This document shows positions 36,720 to 46,067 of a stretch of 64,000 nt of DNA, one piece after another; within the stretch, counting starts at the first letter, position 1; the number at the start of each line of letters is the position of its first letter. Location: contig NC_080569.1 in the NCBI RefSeq assembly GCF_030253575.1, positions 2,934,001 through 2,998,000 of the forward strand, written 5' to 3'. The DNA comes from Rhododendron vialii. Lineage: Eukaryota; Streptophyta; Magnoliopsida; Ericales; Ericaceae. A model generated the notes under the pieces. It saw only the letters and a list, made by a program, of their open reading frames with translations. It ran no database searches and was not told where the DNA came from. Position numbers and translations under genes: made by a program.

Positions 36720-37050
36720 AGAGCCCGTTCCAGAACCGAAATAAGAATTTATTTTTTGTCTAATAATAAGGTGTGTTCCACAAAAAGGTGAATAAGTACT
36801 TATTTTTTAAAAATGTAATTTTAAGTTCAAAAATCACGTGCTTACGCAAATAATTTTCCTTTCACTATGGATCTTGTTTGATAGATCTCATTAAGATCTT
36901 TAATACGGTGCAAAAAAATTTGAAAAATTATTTTTCATTTACATTATTTTTAAGTTTAAAAATGTGAAAATAAGCTGCTTATTTGGGTTTTGTGGAATAA
37001 AACACCAAAATAAGTACTTATAAAATAAGAAGGTTTCTGGAACGGGGTCA
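36720..37050. mobile_element. MITE family B (GTTCCAGAA ends), copy 1
   Basis: Ends GAGCCCGTTCCAGAA and the inverse of TTTCTGGAACGGGGTC. The internal block TTTGATAGATCTCATTAAGA then TTAAT.CGGTGCAAAAAA is shared, inverted or direct, with copies at 43546 and 50380. Confidence 0.75.
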
Positions 37051-38060
37051 CTTACAAGGATTTGAGCTGAATTTTTGTTCCCCTTATTTGTAAAAGCAGA
37101 TTTTCGTAGGAATAGAGTTGAATTTGATGGGATCAATATTGTGTAAGAATGGCTGATTTATTAGTCTTTTATAAATATCGGAGAAGTGCCTGGATAGCCC
37201 CAAAATACATTTTCGTTGGAATGATGCAAATTGGCTTCTCTTCCAACCTAAACATCAAGAGAGAGCTATGATAGTTTTAGCATATATTTTCTGGTCAAAG
37301 ATTTAAGAGATGATTTTTTTTTTTTTCCCTCTAGTCTCATCCCGTATGATAATTGTGTAGTGGGATTAAAAATGTTAGAGAAGAACCTTTTATATTTCTT
37401 TTATGTTTCTCCTTTTACATTTATTTTGTTAACTTTTGACCATAAATTAGAGGCCACGCTACTGAGTTTGATTTTCGGAAGAGTTTATAACCATCCAAAA
37501 AATGTGCAAGTAAACGTTTTGGAACTGCCGTAGGCACGAGCGATTCTTCAAGAAATGTCAAGTTCACTAAATTTGAATCTTATCAATGCAATAGTTTTTT
37601 TGAAAGTCAAATTATTTTTAACCGAATCCAGAACGGTCTAATTTGACCAAATTACATTGGTTAAGGGGGACGTAGCTAGGGTCTTGTGGCAAATCACGGA
37701 CATTGGCTTTGTATGCCAACCAATGTGTACAAGAAAAACGCTGCAATGCAACATTGGTTTTATACGCTATCAATGTGACATTGTATTTACATGATTTGAA
37801 TTATTGTTGGTAGTGCCGTAGATACAGACAATTTGCTAGTAATTGGTATGAGTGGTGTATAATGAAATAATGAGTCAAATTACTTGATTGCCCTTATATA
37901 ATTCTTTTGGTGCCATTTTCTTTTCTATTGTCTATTTAATTGCATTATATTTTCAAAATGGGCATTATCAAGGGGACGTAGTTAAGGGTTTGTACCACTA
38001 TTTTTTTATTCGTAATCCCTGAAGAAAATAGTAAATGAAAAGATTTTTTTTTCCTCAATA
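37051..38060. other. Intergenic DNA with weak direct repeats
   Basis: GGGGACGTAGCTAGGGT near 37667 and GGGGACGTAGTTAAGGGT near 37974 are about 307 bases apart in direct orientation. ACATTGG..TGTATGCCAACCAATGTG repeats appear between. No coding sequence seen. Confidence 0.35.
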
Positions 38061-38253
38061 CTCCCTCGGTTCCAAAATAATTGTTTAGTTCGCAAAACAA
38101 AAATTTTTAAATTTCAACTTGTTTTTATAAATTAAAACAACTCATGAATATGTAACAATTTGTTGAAAAAAGTTTAAATTTTTTTTAAAAATTTCTTATT
38201 ATTTTTAAATTCTAATTTTGCGGACGAGATAATTATTTTGCAACCGGATGAGG
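38061..38253. mobile_element. Stowaway-like MITE
   Basis: Left end CTCCCTCGGTTCCAAAATAA and inverted right end CTCATCCGGTTGCAAAATAA, flanked by TA on both sides (38059-38060 and 38254-38255). Typical of Tc1/mariner-type Stowaway elements. Confidence 0.75.
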
Positions 38254-38543
38254 TAAATATACACCCCTCCCTCTCTCTCTCTCTCGGGTATTCATGAAAA
38301 AATTGATGGCGGCGAGCCCTAATCCAACAAACATGATACGAGACGAGCCCTAATCCAGTGAATCCCTTGTCCTCCTACATCTCTCCAGGCTCCAGCTTTC
38401 CTCTCTTTCACGAAATTGATGGCGGCGATAATGGAGACTCCGGCGACGATGGCAGCTGCGGAGATGATGGAGACTCCGGTCGCGACGATGGCTTAGGCGA
38501 CGAACAGTACCTCTCTCTTCTCTTCTCTGTTCATCTTCTTCAG

Positions 38544-38657
38544 TTCTGGAAGGTGGAGAAACCAAGGCCAGAAGTACCCATACACGAGAACGAGATTCGA
38601 ATCACATCACAGGGTTTGGTTAGGAACTACATCAGCCACGCCACCGGTCTTCTTCAG
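38544..38657 (+). pseudogene. Fragment of an ALBA-domain (DNA/RNA-binding) protein gene
   Basis: In frame it encodes KVEKPRPEVPIHENEIRITS followed by QGLVRNYISHATGLLQ, which closely matches the start of the ALBA domain of plant ALBA/RPP25-like proteins. It is preceded by TTCTTCTTCAG, which looks like a 3' splice site, and stops at the position where I would expect an exon end, but CAG is followed by GC, not GT. No second ALBA half was found before the next gene. GA/CT tracts flank the region at 38265-38284 and 38732-38752. It is probably a captured or truncated exon. A real gene with a distant second exon is unlikely but possible. Confidence 0.65.
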
Positions 38658-39134
38658 GCACTCCCTCTCTGTCTCTCACACACACATGCACACACATAAT
38701 TTCACTCTTTCTTTGGTTCATTGTGATTTAAGAGAGAGAGAGAGAGAGAGAGACCCCAGACACAGTACAGGCTCTTTAATTGGTAATTGCTTTCACTCTC
38801 CACAACGTATTCTACTCAAAAAGCCCCCGTACAAAGGACAAAATACTAGCTAAGAACAAAAGAGAAAAATAGGACACAAAAGAAACATTGAGTGCTTATT
38901 CATTTGGGGTACTTGAAATTCTTATGCACGGTTCTACAGTGTTTTTTTTTTTTTCTATCCCTTTTCATTTATTACACTTTAAAATTTCTTTCAAAACTCA
39001 AACTGAACCGAACAAGCGCTTGAGTCCGAAAATCTATTAAAGTAATTTGAAAATAAGAAAACAGTGTGTAAACAGCGCATGGATAGTGTACTAGGGAGGT
39101 AGTATTTCGGTCAAATCCAGCCAAAATTGCTTCC

Positions 39135-40011
39135 TTAGAGCATGTACACAAGACTAAGTAAATAGATACATTTAGGTATTTTAGAGAGGCAAACCCAAAA
39201 AGATGCACTGCACCAACCTCGGTAAAGCTTAGGTGCTTTACCTTTGGCCACAAAACCTCGCTTAATTTCTTGAGAAACTGTTCATCACCAATTGAATACT
39301 TTGTTATTTATCTCACAAGTGTCTTTCTCTCTCTTCTCTTGTATCCAATATAGCAGCTAAAACTCCGGCCATCTCCTCCGACTCCAAGCCATCTCCTTCT
39401 CTGTCGCCAACGCTGATGCGTCGCCAGCAGGTACATACTCCAGGTTTGATAGATCCCGTCCTTCCCAAATCCAACCTTCCTCCCTCAATGGATCTAAACA
39501 AGTGGCTACAGAGCCGCGGTGTTCCACCGGCGACGGATTTCGAATTCAAAGGCATCTCTAGCGTTGTGGATCAAGATTTTGAGCTAGACCCATCCGAAAC
39601 CCCTTTTTTTTCTTTTTTTCTTTTTCTGCCTAAGTCTTTTAATCAATCACATCAATTTCACCCCACACAAAACCCAGCAACTTTCTTGCCATTTCTGTAC
39701 ACCCAAATTGAACACCGTCAATCCAGTTTCCCACCTCAGGCAAAAAGGCACAACCCATGTGGCCTTGAACAGTCGCTGACAAAATGGGAACAAAACCAAC
39801 GGAACAGGTGGCCTTGAACGGTCGCCGACGAAATGGGAACAAAACCAACGGGGATAATCGACCACCTATGTGTATAATTTATGATATTTTAATGGGATAG
39901 AAAAATTTATGAAGAGAATTGGTGTAGCATAAAAGCTAAAAAAGGTTAGCAAAAATATAATTTTGTACTGTTTATAGTTAGTTTACCTAACTCTTGGTAT
40001 ACATGCTCTTA
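39135..40011. mobile_element. Large non-autonomous DNA element, TTA flanks, GAGCATGTA ends
   Basis: Left TTAGAGCATGTACACAAGAC and inverted right TAAGAGCATGTATACCAAGA, with TTA at both borders as in PIF/Harbinger insertions. The GC-richer interior (about 39360-39850) has an open frame of 133 codons from 39416 (ends 39817) with no domain I recognise, plus a 49-bp tandem duplication at about 39759-39851. The interior could be captured host sequence. Confidence 0.55.
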
Positions 40012-40353
40012 CATGACCAAAATAGGCCAATGGGCAAGCAGGGATTTGTATCACTGGACTGGACCCACCTTTATAAAATACACTCTTCTGTTCTTTATAT
40101 TGTACTCCTAATAATACGGAGTAATTAATAATTTGGTCGATTTTTTATTTAGTCAAACTACATACTGTATATATTTGACATAGATATGAATCATATAGTA
40201 ACACCTAGCCTCCCTCACGTCCGCAGCTTCCCCCCTCCCTCCCTCTTTTCTTGAGTTCAAATCCATCTTCCCTTAATTAACTCCACATGCCATCGTTGAC
40301 TTCCCCCCATCATTCCACCCCCAAATAACCACTACCCTTTCTCACACCAATGG

Positions 40354-40938
40354 ATGTCCAAACAACAACAAATCCAACCAACTGTTCGCCTCTCCCCATT
40401 CCTCCGCCGCTACAATATGAACGCTACGAGCAACTCCGGTGGCTTCCTGGGCTCCCAAAACATCGGCGGCTTTGGCTACGGCATTGGCGTCTCAGTTGGT
40501 ATCCTTCTCCTAATCACAACCATAACCCTAGCTTCATATTTCTGCACCAGGGCACACCAGCCACCATCAGCCACCATATCACGCCGGAACAACCACCACC
40601 AGCAGCCAACCGATGATCCCCCGTTCATGGTCGTGGAGATGGGGCTCGATGATGCCACCCTGTTGACCTATCCGAAGCTTCTCTATTCGGAGGCAAAGCA
40701 CCACCACTTGAAGGACTCCGCCGACGACGCTTGCTGCTCCATTTGCTTGGCGGACTACAAGGGCAGTGATATGCTCCGGCTGCTGCCCGACTGCGGCCAC
40801 ATGTTTCACCTCCCGTGTGTTGATCCATGGCTTAGGTTGCACCCGACGTGTCCAGTTTGTAGGACTTCTCCATTGCCCACGCCGCTGTCGACTCCTCTGG
40901 CCGAGGTGGTGCCCCTAGCTAGTAGACAGGGCGGATAA
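40354..40938 (+). CDS. ATL67: RING-H2 finger E3 ubiquitin ligase, ATL67-like, intronless
   Basis: 194 aa, single exon, as usual for ATL genes. A hydrophobic segment (about 42-64) is the N-terminal membrane anchor. The GLD-like motif GLDDATLLTYPKL is at 97-109. The RING-H2 domain is complete: C128-x2-C131-x15-C147-x1-H149-x2-H152-x2-C155-x10-C166-x2-C169, with the ATL-type DPWL at 157-160. The C-terminal tail SPLPTPLSTPLAEVVPLA is the ATL67-type ending. It would transfer ubiquitin from an E2 to unknown substrates at a membrane. An overlapping ATG at 40350 opens a different, meaningless frame; the in-frame ATG at residue 22 is an alternative start. No close functional link to the neighbours. 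Confidence 0.95.
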   Translation: MSKQQQIQPTVRLSPFLRRYNMNATSNSGGFLGSQNIGGFGYGIGVSVGILLLITTITLASYFCTRAHQPPSATISRRNNHHQQPTDDPPFMVVEMGLDDATLLTYPKLLYSEAKHHHLKDSADDACCSICLADYKGSDMLRLLPDCGHMFHLPCVDPWLRLHPTCPVCRTSPLPTPLSTPLAEVVPLASRQGG

Positions 40939-41292
40939 TTGGATTCTCAAGTGAGAACGGTATGGAAGCCCGAAATATTCTGTTCTCCCCCCAAATATTC
41001 ATGCCCATCTGTTGAAGTATTATTAGATTCTTGAAGTGTGATCATACATTTTTCTTGGAATTGGGATCAAGGCCCAAGGGACCAGAATGCCTGACTGGGA
41101 CCTCTATTTTTTTACCCCTCTTTTCTCTACTTCATCATCTCATGTGCATTTCACCTGTTATACTTAGCAGAACTGTTAAAGACGAGTTGTTCTACAAGTA
41201 TGCATCTTCATTTCTTGGTGCCTTGAGGCAGTTTTCGATTCCTTTTCGTGTTTCTTGGTGATGAGTATGTAATTAGATTTTATTTTCTAGTC

Positions 41293-41298
41293 AATAAA
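41293..41298 (+). terminator. Probable polyadenylation signal of the ATL67-like gene
   Basis: AATAAA about 355 bases after the stop codon, followed by TTATTTTCC. It fits a normal 3' UTR length but is not proven. Confidence 0.4.
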
Positions 41299-41299
41299 A

Positions 41300-43545
41300 T
41301 TATTTTCCTTATAGAAAGACCAATGTACTAATGTAGAGATTTTTACCCATGATAAGATTAACCTGAAAAGTAAAAACTTACCATTGGAATTCATTTTAGT
41401 TTGAATAAAAACAAAACAAAACCAATAACAAGAAAAGGTGGAGTATTTAGTTGCAGAAACTTGGAGTGGAACTATCTTGAATTTATAGAAATCTTACCTA
41501 GGAGTAGCTCTGGCCTCTGAGTAGACCAAGCAAGTATCTACCTGAAAAATAGGACTAGCTTACAGCTTGATCAATGACGTTTGTACAGACATCATGGTTT
41601 CTAACAGGAAACATGCGTCTTTCATCCTGTACATTAGCCCAGCCCCCAGCTATGCTGACGAAGATAAGCTTTAGCTGGCCATAGACCACGCTATGGCTGA
41701 GTTTAGGCCCCAAAACACCACCTTATATTTCAGTGCCAAATATCTCATGCCTGAAAATTGAGCAGAAAACTTCGTAGATTTGTGTACTGATGGTGAACCC
41801 CATATCCAGCTAAGCACGTACAGTGGAACCCCAAATAGATGAATACCGAATCACCATGCCAACTCATGCAATTCTGAACCCCACAAGTGGAAACCAAAGC
41901 ACAGGTGAGACAAAAACGGAGAGGGAAACAGAGAGAACAGAGATTTCATTTACGGAGAGGGAAACAGAGAGAACAGAGATTTCATTCTGCTTTCAGATTC
42001 GCTGAGCAAAGCAACAGAGCAAAGAAGGCGAATTGACCACAGTACCCTCCTGCAAACGGACAACATAGCAAAGAACAAAACGGCAAAACAGGACACGAAC
42101 GGAAACCAATGAAAATCTAAAAACCCACTAAAGTAATTTGGAAAATGGCTTCCAATAGGTGCAGAACCTACGGCTTGACACCAATGCCCCTAATAAAATG
42201 CAAGGTCGTGCTTTTAAAGCAAGGATATTTTGGCCAATTCAAGCCCAGATGGCTTCGTCCCTTACATTGGCCAAAGAAGGCCAATCCTCCTTATAGCAGG
42301 CAAGCAGGGATACACTGGGAATGAATCGGATTCACCACTGTAACTGTCTCATAGCTGTATAAGTCCATGATCATCAGTATTCACTACTTTTACCATGCGA
42401 AACACTATCTGGTCACCAAACTAGCACTGATCTCTCCTCTCGCTAGAATGGTTTTTAATTTTTGCATGAGATCAGAATACAGTTATTGATGAATCTGCAA
42501 AAATATCTGCATATCTGGTGGCTCAAACTCAATGAGTAAGATCATAGGGAGGGAGAGACTTGGTTATTGAATTTTAACACGACAAATCATATCATCTTGT
42601 CAAACATTTTGTTTATAACTCATGATGCCAGAATCAGGCCCCTCGTCTTTTAATCTTCGCTTTAGGCCCCCAAAATATTAATTAGGGCCTGCTCTGGTTG
42701 AAATAAGCATTAACCAAATTGGAGCCCCCTGTTTGTAGGAACTTCTCCCAAATTCTTCCATTTCTCTTAATTTGTTACTTTTCTGAGAATTTCCGACTCT
42801 TTCATTCTTCTTCCACCGAACTCTTTGGCTGTAGATGCCACTACACAGTCCACAGACAACCAAAATTGAACCAGAGATCTGATAGAGAGAACTAGAAGAG
42901 GATAGAAGAAGGATGACGAGCACTTACATCGGCGATTAATCTTCAGACTCTTCACATTGGTGCTTTGTCTATTAATGGCGAATCATAATGTCTAAAACTT
43001 TATTATATACCATTAGAAAATGGAGTGCGAATATAAAAAAAGGGGCGTGAAAATCATTCCTCCTAAAAAAAAGCACAATCTACTTTTCACGCATATTCAC
43101 TAAACAAGTTTTTTTATTTATTAAATTTTAAGTGTCTGAATCAACTTATGCAAGCTTCAAATAATTCCGTAGATCGTTCATGGGAGACTCGAGTAAATCC
43201 GAAACAAAATCTCAATTGAATTAGCCCAACGAAATTTGATAATATCTAAAAATCTTTGAACCTAGAACCTAAAAAGGAACAAATTCTTAAATATCAGATA
43301 TTGACCATCACACCAAACCCTTTGAATTTCACTCAACAAGATTTGTCAATGTAAAGTTGGTAAGTTATGGGGGTGCCAATGAAAAAAAATGACTTTTTTT
43401 TTACATTTCACCTTACTCGATCGCGTTCTACAATTGATTCGACGGTGACAACGGTATATGGTGTTTTTAAACAGTCTAAGAAATTCAAGTATAAATTATC
43501 TTTGATGATCATGTGTTGATTTGATTGTGCTTGTCTAGTTGTCTT
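41300..43545. other. Intergenic DNA, no gene recognised
   Basis: Only short frames. Contains a 35-bp tandem duplication at 41916-41986. No RNA gene or element boundaries recognised elsewhere in the stretch. Confidence 0.35.
41916..41986. repeat. 35-bp tandem duplication
   Basis: ACGGAGAGGGAAACAGAGAG plus 15 more bases occurs exactly at 41916-41950 and 41952-41986, separated by one T. Confidence 0.85.
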
Positions 43546-43581
43546 AGGCTCCGTTCCAGAAATCTTCTTAAAAAATAAGTA

Positions 43582-43796
43582 CTCCCTCCGTCCCTAAATA
43601 AGTGTCCAGTGCGCAAACCTAGGTCTTACAAAATATGCATGTTTTTCGTTAAAAAATCTATTTTTTTTCCACAATCTAATAGAACCCATTGCCATCTATA
43701 GATTTGCAAAAAAAATTTGATTTTTTTAACGAAACAAATGCATATTTTTAAAGGCCTAGGTTTGCGCGCCGAACACTTATTTAGGGACGGAGGGAG
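43582..43796. mobile_element. Stowaway MITE, intact ends
   Basis: CTCCCTCCGTCCCTAAATAA and its near-perfect inverse, flanked by TA at 43580-43581 and 43797-43798. Textbook Stowaway termini and target duplication; 215 bp. Confidence 0.9.
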
Positions 43797-44037
43797 TACT
43801 TATTTTGGAACTTCTCAAACAAAAATAAGAAGGGGCATTCTACAAAATCCAAATAAAAAGTTTATTTCACATTTTCAAACTCAAAAATAATGTAAATGAA
43901 TTTTTTTTTGCACCGCATTAAAAATCTCAATGAGATCTATCAAACAAGATCTATATTGATAAGAAAATTATTTGCGTAAGCACATGATTTTTGAGCTTGA
44001 AATTGCCTTATTAAAAAATGAGGAGTTGTGCTATGAG

Positions 44038-44402
44038 TAATGGGCGCCGAGGAGGGAAATCGTACCAACGGCCGCGCCGGGCTATCTCCGGCCACCGGAC
44101 GGCCGATCCGAGCCGTCCAAAAATTATAAAAAAAAAAAACCGAGGGGGCCGTCGCGAGAATTAGCGGCATCCGAGGTGTATAGATGCTTAATCCGAGCAC
44201 CCATTTTTCGTGTGATATCATATACACGAAAAAGGGGTGCTCGGAACAAGTATCCTACACACCTCAGATGCCGTTGATTCCCGCGTAAGCCCCCTCAATT
44301 TTTTTTTTTAATAATTTTTGGACCGCTCGAATCTACCGTCCAGTGGCCAGAGACGGCCCGGCGCGGCCATCGGTACGATTTCCCTCTCCGACACCCATTG
44401 GT
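44038..44402. mobile_element. GC-rich double foldback element
   Basis: Outer arms pair GAGGGAAATCGTACCAACGG with the inverse of the right end. A second inner pairing joins CCGAGCACCCATTTTTCGTG to CACGAAAAAGGGGTGCTCGG around TATCATATA. Superfamily unclear. Confidence 0.75.
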
Positions 44403-44664
44403 ACCTATGTAAATTCTGAAAAAATAAATAGCTTCTTCTTATTTTTGTGGAACAAGCCTTATTATTGAAAAAAAAATAAGTTGTTATTATGGTTATGAAA
44501 CGGGCTCTTATTGTATTTCATCTCCGTGTTCAAACACAATTTGTTTATCTACGCATAGATACAAAGAGCTGGGACCATGTCATCATCTTCCTAAAATCAT
44601 ATTCAAGTAATTCTTTTGGAGATTTGACAAGTTAACCCATGCATGGACACATTTCATTATTATT

Positions 44665-44800
44665 ATTTATTTATATATAACTGGATGTCGGGGTCAGCTT
44701 TCATGTACCTTGATTAATTTTGGGACATTGAAGTTAACGATCAGACAAACCCTTCAAACTACTCTAAAGTTTGGATTGTTTAGTCTCCGCGAGATTAAAA
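44665..44800 (-). mobile_element. Au-SINE-like copy
   Basis: TATATAACTGGATGTCGGGG, TCAGCTTTCATG and TACCTTGATTAATTTTGGG form a recognisable 3' region; the head is decayed. Confidence 0.5.
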
Positions 44801-44888
44801 AATGATGGACCAATTTCATTTCATTAGAATGATATTGGTTTGGGTGGGGGTACCGGGTGTGTGACGCTCCTTGTTGCGCTGTGTGTGA

Positions 44889-45140
44889 AACGAGAAATTT
44901 TTCAATGTCGAGCGGGTATCACATGATGCCCGCTCGGTGCATCTGGGCCGTCCATTTTCGATTTTGGACAGCTCAGATTTGTAGAAAGAAAGAGGAGAGA
45001 GAGTGTGAGGGTGAGAGGAGAGAGAGTACGTGTTTCAATTTAGACTGTCTAATACATTTTTGGACGGTTCGGATGTGCCCGCTCAAGCTCCACATCAACC
45101 GGGTGATGTAATACCCACCCCGCACTAAAAAATTTCTCGT
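44889..45140. mobile_element. GGACGG-type MITE (family A)
   Basis: CGAGAAATTTTTCAATGTCG and the inverse of CGCACTAAAAAATTTCTCG form strong ends. Arms contain GGTGCATC..GGCCGTCCA. Full length. Confidence 0.8.
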
Positions 45141-45308
45141 GTAAAATGAAGTAGTTTTGATGTACGCTTCAATGTCGTCCACAATCAGTCACCCTCGTCA
45201 TTGATTGATTTCTTCAGCAACATATGTTGGGCATGGTCCCCATTGGAGGAGTCCTGAGTTCTTTCACATCCACAAAAAGCCCACATGTTTATCAGGCCTC
45301 TTGAATCT

Positions 45309-45539
45309 GAGAAATTTTTCAGTGCTGAATGTGCATGGGCCACATGGTGCCGAGCACGCATATTGGCCGTCCAAATTTATTTTGGACGGCTCAAATCTGT
45401 TTGGGCTTGAGGGGATCTTTTGGTAATTTTACAATAAAAAAATTTTCAAACAAATCTGGACCGTTCTAAACACGTTTGGACGGCCGAGATCGTACTTGGC
45501 ACTACGTGACTCATGCCCACCCGACACTGAAAAACTTCT
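45309..45539. mobile_element. GGACGG-type MITE (family A), second copy in the cluster
   Basis: GAGAAATTTTTCAGTGCTGA and the inverse of CGACACTGAAAAACTTCTC form the ends. Arms carry GGCCGTCC and GGACGGC. It lies only about 170 bp from the previous copy, in the same orientation class. Confidence 0.8.
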
Positions 45540-45996
45540 CCTTGAATCTCTTTCCGAAAAGACAAACTCTTAGTACCAGCATACAATTAAAACTGATTCA
45601 ACTAATTGACAAGACCCTTAGACTTTAAAGGTTTTGAATTTTAATCATTATCTTATTCCTTTTCGAACATTATTCTTATTTTTCTCTCTCTTTCTTTTCA
45701 ATTATTATCCTTATTTTTAATAATTACTCTATTTTTCTCTACACTCGTTATCTACAAATTTAAATTCAAAATCTCAGAACGAACGTCCCCTTAGGGTTCG
45801 TTTGCTGGTCATAATATCACAATGGAAATCAAGATACAAAGAATTGGGAAAACATGCGAAATCTGATATTTCCTTTACATATAGTATTATTTGCAAAACA
45901 AACAGGGCCTAGAACATGAAATCTAGACGTGAAAATACACGAGTTTAGTTTTGGACAAATGCCACCTTAATTCAACATCACTGCGGGGTACTTCAC

Positions 45997-46004
45997 TATA
46001 AGAA
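45997..46004 (+). promoter_or_regulatory. Probable TATA box of the chlorophyllase gene
   Basis: TTCACTATAAGAAGAG lies 71 bases upstream of the ATG at 46068. The spacing suits a short GA-rich leader. Confidence 0.45.
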
Positions 46005-46030
46005 GAGAAGATATTAAAGGGAGCTGAATT

Positions 46031-46033
<3 letters not shown>

Positions 46034-46065
<32 letters not shown>
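46034..46065. repeat. (AG)16 tract ending two bases before the chlorophyllase ATG
   Basis: The AG run ends at 46065 and TA separates it from ATG at 46068. On the sense strand it forms a purine-only leader, which could affect start-codon context. Confidence 0.85.

Positions 46066-46067
<2 letters not shown>

Larger units (their letters stand above)
43546..44508. mobile_element. MITE family B copy 2, interrupted by two other elements
   Basis: Left end AGGCTCCGTTCCAGAA and right end GAAACGGGCTCTTA. Removing the insertions at 43582-43796 and about 44038-44402 leaves a sequence closely matching the family B copies at 36720 and 50380. This shows the order of insertion. Confidence 0.75.

Noticed and set aside
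38350-38565. 71-codon minus-strand frame rich in Arg and His
   Set aside because: Low-complexity shadow of GATGATGG-type repeats upstream of the ALBA fragment.
39416-39817. 133-codon frame within the TTA-flanked element
   Set aside because: No recognised domain, and it includes a tandem duplication and poly-Phe run. Kept only as a remark on the element.
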